Shown: positions 7,350-10,230 of the stretch, piece after piece | Position numbering within the stretch: the stretch's first letter is position 1 | How the letters are laid out: the number at the start of each line of letters is the position of its first letter | Assembly (NCBI GenBank): GCA_028702545.1 | Contig: JAQVOQ010000036.1 | Span: forward strand, 1 to 10,230 | DNA from: Clostridia bacterium | Lineage (GTDB): Bacteria > Bacillota > Clostridia > Christensenellales > UBA1242 | Direction of reading: 5' to 3' | DNA: 10,230 nucleotides | Notes under the pieces: model-generated | The model's input: the letters and a program-made list of their open reading frames with translations, nothing else | Database searches by the model: none | What the model was told of the DNA's origin: nothing | Program-made: the position numbers and the translations under genes

Positions 7350-7384
7350 AGCCTTGAATTTGCGCCAATTTTTTAATGTTATTT
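7350..7384 (+). repeat. Second copy of the 35-base direct repeat
   Basis: This copy matches 7220-7254 at 34 of 35 bases and ends 7 bases before the prfB -35 box. Its last 20 bases (7365-7384) are also a perfect inverted match to the left arm at 7123-7142, so the left arm can pair with either copy. Confidence 0.85.
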
Positions 7385-7391
7385 ATTAAGG

Positions 7392-7420
7392 TTTACAAAA
7401 ACTATGTTTATGTGTAAAAT
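7392..7420 (+). promoter_or_regulatory. Promoter of prfB-tsaD
   Basis: TTTACA (7392-7397) and TAAAAT (7415-7420) are 17 bases apart, the same hexamers and spacing as the secA promoter, including a shared ATGTGTAAAATA at the -10. The leader to the prfB ATG would be about 18 bases and contains AAAAGGAG (7431-7438). Confidence 0.7.
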
Positions 7421-7444
7421 ATAGATAAATAAAAGGAGCATATT

Positions 7445-8546
7445 ATGTTAGGCGACAAAGAGTTTGAAAAATTAGATGATATTAAAAAAATTATTAACAT
7501 AGTAGAGTACTATCTTTGACTCTGCTAGTTTAAATAATAAAATAGATGAGTTAAAACAAAAAACTGAGCAAGAAGATTTTTGGCAAAACCAAAATAATGC
7601 ATTAAAAATCAACAAGCAGATGTCATCTTTAACAAAAAAGTTAAACGAGATTAATGAATTAAAAAAAGAATATGAATATTTACTTGAAATAGTTGAAGTA
7701 TTAAAAGAGGAAGAAGACAATTCTTTGTTTTTAGAGTTTATAAATTTATTAAACTCGTTAGAAAAAAAATGTGATGAGGTTTATATAACTACGCTTTTAT
7801 CCGGTGAGTTTGATGAATTAAATGCAATCTTAACCCTTCACGCAGGAGCGGGCGGAACAGAAGCACAAGACTGGGCACAAATGCTTTATAGAATGTATAC
7901 AAGATACGCCGAGCGGGTAGGCTACAAGGTGCAAATGTTGGATTATTTAAATGGCGAAACAGCAGGATTAAAAAGCGTGAGTTTTTTAGTTAGTGGAACA
8001 AATGCTTATGGATACTTAAAATGTGAAAAAGGCGTACATCGCTTAGTTAGAATATCGCCTTTTGACTCAGGGGCTAGAAGACACACGAGTTTTGCTAGTT
8101 TAGAGGTTATGCCAGAGATTGAAGAAGATGCAGACTTTGTTATTAAACCTGATGAATTAAGGATAGATACTTACCATGCCTCAGGTGCAGGCGGGCAACA
8201 TGTAAACACGACAGATTCCGCCGTTAGAATTACGCATCTGGCTACAGGGTTTATTGTAACTTGCCAAAATGAGCGCAGTCAAATTCAAAATCGTGAGACA
8301 GCTATGAAATTATTAAAAAGCAGATTAGCCGAGTTAAAAGAAGAAGAGCATGCTGAAAAATTATCAGATATTAAAGGGGTAAACAAAAAAAATGAATGGG
8401 GCAGTCAAATAAGGAGTTATGTTTTTCATCCTTATAATATGGTAAAAGACCATCGCACAAATTATGAAACTTCCAATACTACGGCGGTTATGGACGGCGA
8501 GCTTCAACCCTTTATTGACGAATATTTAAAAAGTAGGAAAAAGTAG
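7445..8546 (+). CDS. prfB: Peptide chain release factor 2 (programmed +1 frameshift)
   Basis: RF2 releases the finished peptide at UGA and UAA codons. Translation begins at ATG 7445 (AAAAGGAG 6 bases upstream), runs 24 codons to CTT and meets TGA at 7517-7519. Shifting +1 there continues at GAC 7518, so the product is encoded by 7445-7516 joined to 7518-8546, giving 366 residues, the normal RF2 length. Key motifs in the joined numbering: a coiled N-terminal domain 1, the stop-recognition tripeptide SPF (204-206) characteristic of RF2 rather than RF1, and the catalytic GGQ (249-251) in HASGAGGQHVNTTDSAV. The in-frame UGA gives autoregulation: little RF2 slows UGA reading and raises frameshifting. 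tsaD starts 2 bases after the TAG stop, so the two genes are probably one transcript. The shorter frame starting at ATG 7620 lacks domain 1 and is not the real start. Confidence 0.96.
7514..7520 (+). promoter_or_regulatory. RF2 recoding site CTT-TGA-C
   Basis: The heptamer CTTTGAC at codons 24-25 is the universal prfB slippery stop, including the C after TGA that weakens termination. The classical AGGGGG stimulator that should occupy about 7505-7510 is replaced by GAGTAC, leaving only a GAG triplet to pair with the 16S anti-SD. Confidence 0.93.
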
Positions 8547-8548
8547 CA

Positions 8549-9604
8549 ATGTATAAACAAAAAATGATAGAAAAAGTAAGAGAACTTAAAAATAAAAAAG
8601 ACATTTTAATTCTAGCAATAGAATCTTCTTGTGACGAAACGAGTATTGCCGTTGTAAAAAATGGACGCGAAGTTTTGAGCAATGTCATAAGCAGTCAAAT
8701 AGAGATTCACAAGCGTTTTGGCGGAGTTGTGCCGGAAGTAGCAAGCAGAAATCACACTATGGCAATTGTAAATGTGCTAGATGAGAGTTTGCAGGTGGCG
8801 GGCGTTACATTAAAAGATATTGATGCTGTTGCTGTTACTTATGGAGCGGGGCTAATTGGCGCTCTTATGGTGGGTGTTAACTTTGCAAAAGGTTTAGCTT
8901 ATGCAAACAACTTGCCACTTATTGCAGTTAACCATATTAAGGGACACATCGCTGCAAGTTACTTAGCTTTTAAAGAGTTGAAACCGCCGTTTATTTGTTT
9001 AGTTGTGAGCGGAGGGCATACGGCAATTTTAAAAGTCACAGATTATACTAAACACACTTTAATAGGTAGTACACTAGACGATGCAGTTGGCGAAGCTTAT
9101 GATAAGGTTAGCCGTATGTTAGGTTTAGGTTATCCAGGTGGGCCAAAGATTGACAAGCTAGCAAAAGAGGGTGAAGCTAATATTCAATTCACTAGTAGAG
9201 ACAAATTAGCAAAAACTTTTAATTCTAGTTATAGCGGGCTTAAAACTGCTGTTATAAATTATGTTCATACGCTAAAACAAAAAGGAGCAGAACTGCCGAT
9301 TAATGATATTTGTGCAAGTTTTCAAGTTGCGGCTATTGATGGATTAATAGAAAAAGCCATTAAAGTTGCTAAAAAACATAAAATGAACAAAATTGTGTTA
9401 GCGGGAGGCGTTGCAGCAAACAGTTATTTAAGGGCGAGAATTGATAATAGAAGCAAAGAAGAAGGCTTAACGGTTTATTATCCACCGAGAGTAATGTGCA
9501 CCGATAATGCTGCAATGATAGGTAGTGCGGGCTATTATAACTTGATTAACGAGGAAGGAATGGCTGACCTTAGCTTAACTCCAAAACCTAGTTTACCACT
9601 TTAA
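8549..9604 (+). CDS. tsaD: tRNA N6-adenosine threonylcarbamoyltransferase TsaD
   Basis: A 351-residue TsaD (YgjD/Gcp, Kae1 family), which transfers the threonylcarbamoyl group to A37 of ANN-decoding tRNAs, working with TsaB and TsaE (not in this window). Seen in order: nucleotide-binding LAIESSCDETSIAVV (22-36), GGVVPEVASRNH (58-69), the metal-binding NHIKGH (128-133; His129 and His133), VSGGHTAI (153-160), DDAVGEAYDKVSRMLGLGYP (177-196), SGLKTAV (229-235), AGGVAANSYLR (285-295) and CTDNAAMIG (317-325) with the third metal ligand Asp319. ATG 8549 is preferred (AGGA 10 bases upstream, 2 bases after prfB). It gives a Lys-rich N-terminal extension of about 17 residues before the conserved core. 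ATG 8564 would trim five residues but has no SD. Cotranscription with prfB is inferred from spacing. Confidence 0.97.
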   Translation: MYKQKMIEKVRELKNKKDILILAIESSCDETSIAVVKNGREVLSNVISSQIEIHKRFGGVVPEVASRNHTMAIVNVLDESLQVAGVTLKDIDAVAVTYGAGLIGALMVGVNFAKGLAYANNLPLIAVNHIKGHIAASYLAFKELKPPFICLVVSGGHTAILKVTDYTKHTLIGSTLDDAVGEAYDKVSRMLGLGYPGGPKIDKLAKEGEANIQFTSRDKLAKTFNSSYSGLKTAVINYVHTLKQKGAELPINDICASFQVAAIDGLIEKAIKVAKKHKMNKIVLAGGVAANSYLRARIDNRSKEEGLTVYYPPRVMCTDNAAMIGSAGYYNLINEEGMADLSLTPKPSLPL

Positions 9605-9623
9605 AAATCAATAATCTTACAAC

Positions 9624-9653
9624 AAAAAAAAGCACATTAAAAGTGCTTTTTTT
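9624..9653. terminator. Strong bidirectional intrinsic terminator between tsaD and the Nudix gene
   Basis: AAAAAAAGCAC (9625-9635) and GTGCTTTTTTT (9643-9653) form a perfect 11-bp stem around a 7-base loop, with A-run and T-run on opposite sides. It lies 20 bases after the tsaD stop and 18 bases after the stop of the convergent Nudix gene, so it can end both transcripts. Confidence 0.9.
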
Positions 9654-9671
9654 AAAGCTGTGATATTTTGA

Positions 9672-10109
9672 TTATTTTAAGTGATTAAATTCTGTTGTCG
9701 TTTCAGTAATTAATGCAAGTTTACAAAGGTAAGCCAAGTTCCCATAGCCGACAACTAGTTGATTTTTAAAGTCTAGCAAAAATTCAACGGGTTTCCAGTG
9801 TGCTTCGCCTTCTCTGTTCTCGCCTAGTTCTACTTCATCGATAACATCGTAAAACGCGTGCAAATTGATAACTTGTTTGTGCGGAAAAGTAAGTGTTGCT
9901 AAGTGAAAAGGATTTGTTAATTTAATTTTTTCGTTACTCTCCTCAAAAATCTCTCTAATGCAAGCTTCTTTTGGTGTTTCTCCTTGTTCTAATTTTCCGC
10001 CAAGTCCGTTAAACATACCAGCGAATAGTTTTCCCTCTGCCTTTTTTATAAGCAATGTTTTTGTTAAGTCCTTGTTAAATAAAATACATACGCAATAATT
10101 TTTTTCCAT
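9672..10109 (-). CDS. Nudix hydrolase, MutT-like
   Basis: A 145-residue single-domain Nudix protein; the family hydrolyses nucleoside diphosphates linked to another group, including oxidised dNTPs. The start ATG (10109-10107) has AGGAG (10116-10120) 6 bases away. The Nudix box runs from Gly38 to Glu60: GKLEQGETPKEACIREIFEE, with Arg52, Glu53, Glu56 and Glu57 as expected for metal binding. The box then reads SNE where consensus is x-Gly-aliphatic, so Gly is Asn59 and the aliphatic position is Glu60. NGLGGKLE before the box resembles 8-oxo-dGTP diphosphatases of the MutT/YtkD kind, but the substrate cannot be told from sequence. The gene is convergent with tsaD and appears monocistronic. I see no convincing promoter for it. 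Confidence 0.9.
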   Translation of the reverse strand: MEKNYCVCILFNKDLTKTLLIKKAEGKLFAGMFNGLGGKLEQGETPKEACIREIFEESNEKIKLTNPFHLATLTFPHKQVINLHAFYDVIDEVELGENREGEAHWKPVEFLLDFKNQLVVGYGNLAYLCKLALITETTTEFNHLK

Positions 10110-10140
10110 AAGTTTCTCCTAAAATATTTTTTTAAAGTAT

Positions 10141-10230
10141 TAATAACAAAAATGCGACTTAAAACTTTTGCACACTACACCTGTTGATGAAGATGTTATG
10201 TTTCCCTGAGCCATCTTCCAAAAAGGGGAA
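10141..10230. other. Gene-free, less AT-rich segment with nested inverted repeats, cut by window edge
   Basis: After the Nudix start no convincing gene is present. GAAGATG (10189-10195) is inverted at CATCTTC (10212-10218). The loop bases TTCCCT (10202-10207) can pair with GGGGAA (10225-10230), which would give an H-type pseudoknot with an A-rich connecting loop. On the minus strand two frames are open from the edge to TAA stops near 10158 and 10142 but match nothing I recognise. It could be the end of a gene, a structured RNA or a genomic repeat. Confidence 0.3.

Noticed and set aside
7220..7384. CRISPR array from the 35-base repeats
   Set aside because: Only two near-identical copies exist, spaced by 95 bases, with one arm inverted elsewhere. 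There are no regular spacers and no cas genes.
7517..7519. TGA in prfB as a pseudogene or sequencing error
   Set aside because: CTTTGAC is the well-known RF2 recoding site, and the +1 reading gives a complete 366-residue protein.

Overview
The window is low-GC DNA from what looks like an uncultured member of the Bacillota (Clostridia-like). The evidence is strong AGGAG ribosome binding sites, sigma-A type promoters with short leaders, the secA-prfB gene order, RecD2 and ComF-family proteins, and an RF2 gene with the classical CTT-TGA-C programmed frameshift. That frameshift, and RF2 itself, imply that UGA is a stop codon. No rRNA, tRNA, CRISPR array, transposase or phage gene is visible, and the sequence alone does not allow a genus assignment.

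Left part (1-1356), minus strand. The 5' end of an ABC exporter subunit runs off the left edge and uses a TTG start. Upstream of it lies an exported, single-domain rhodanese gene that is broken by an in-frame TAA at codon 42; everything else about it (SD, signal/anchor segment, CNSGNR active-site loop) is intact. The gap before recD2 holds two adjacent operator-like palindromes and the outward-facing recD2 promoter.

Central part (1357-9604), plus strand, housekeeping genes. recD2 (DNA helicase) is followed with almost no gap by a ComF-family phosphoribosyltransferase. Then come secA (preprotein translocase ATPase), a 316-base repeat-rich gap, prfB (RF2, made by +1 frameshifting) and tsaD (tRNA t6A synthesis). 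secA and prfB have separate promoters with the same core hexamers and spacing. prfB and tsaD are 2 bases apart and probably cotranscribed. A strong hairpin terminator ends this block and also serves the convergent Nudix gene.

Right part (9605-10230), minus strand. A MutT-like Nudix hydrolase is followed by about 120 bases with no gene; the outermost 90 are less AT-rich, contain inverted repeats and are cut by the window edge.

I found no multigene system that looks new. The points most worth a second look are: a SecA whose two-helix-finger tip is about four residues short and lacks the conserved tyrosine; the nonsense-interrupted rhodanese; the inverted/direct repeat element between secA and prfB; and a prfB frameshift site without its usual upstream Shine-Dalgarno stimulator.
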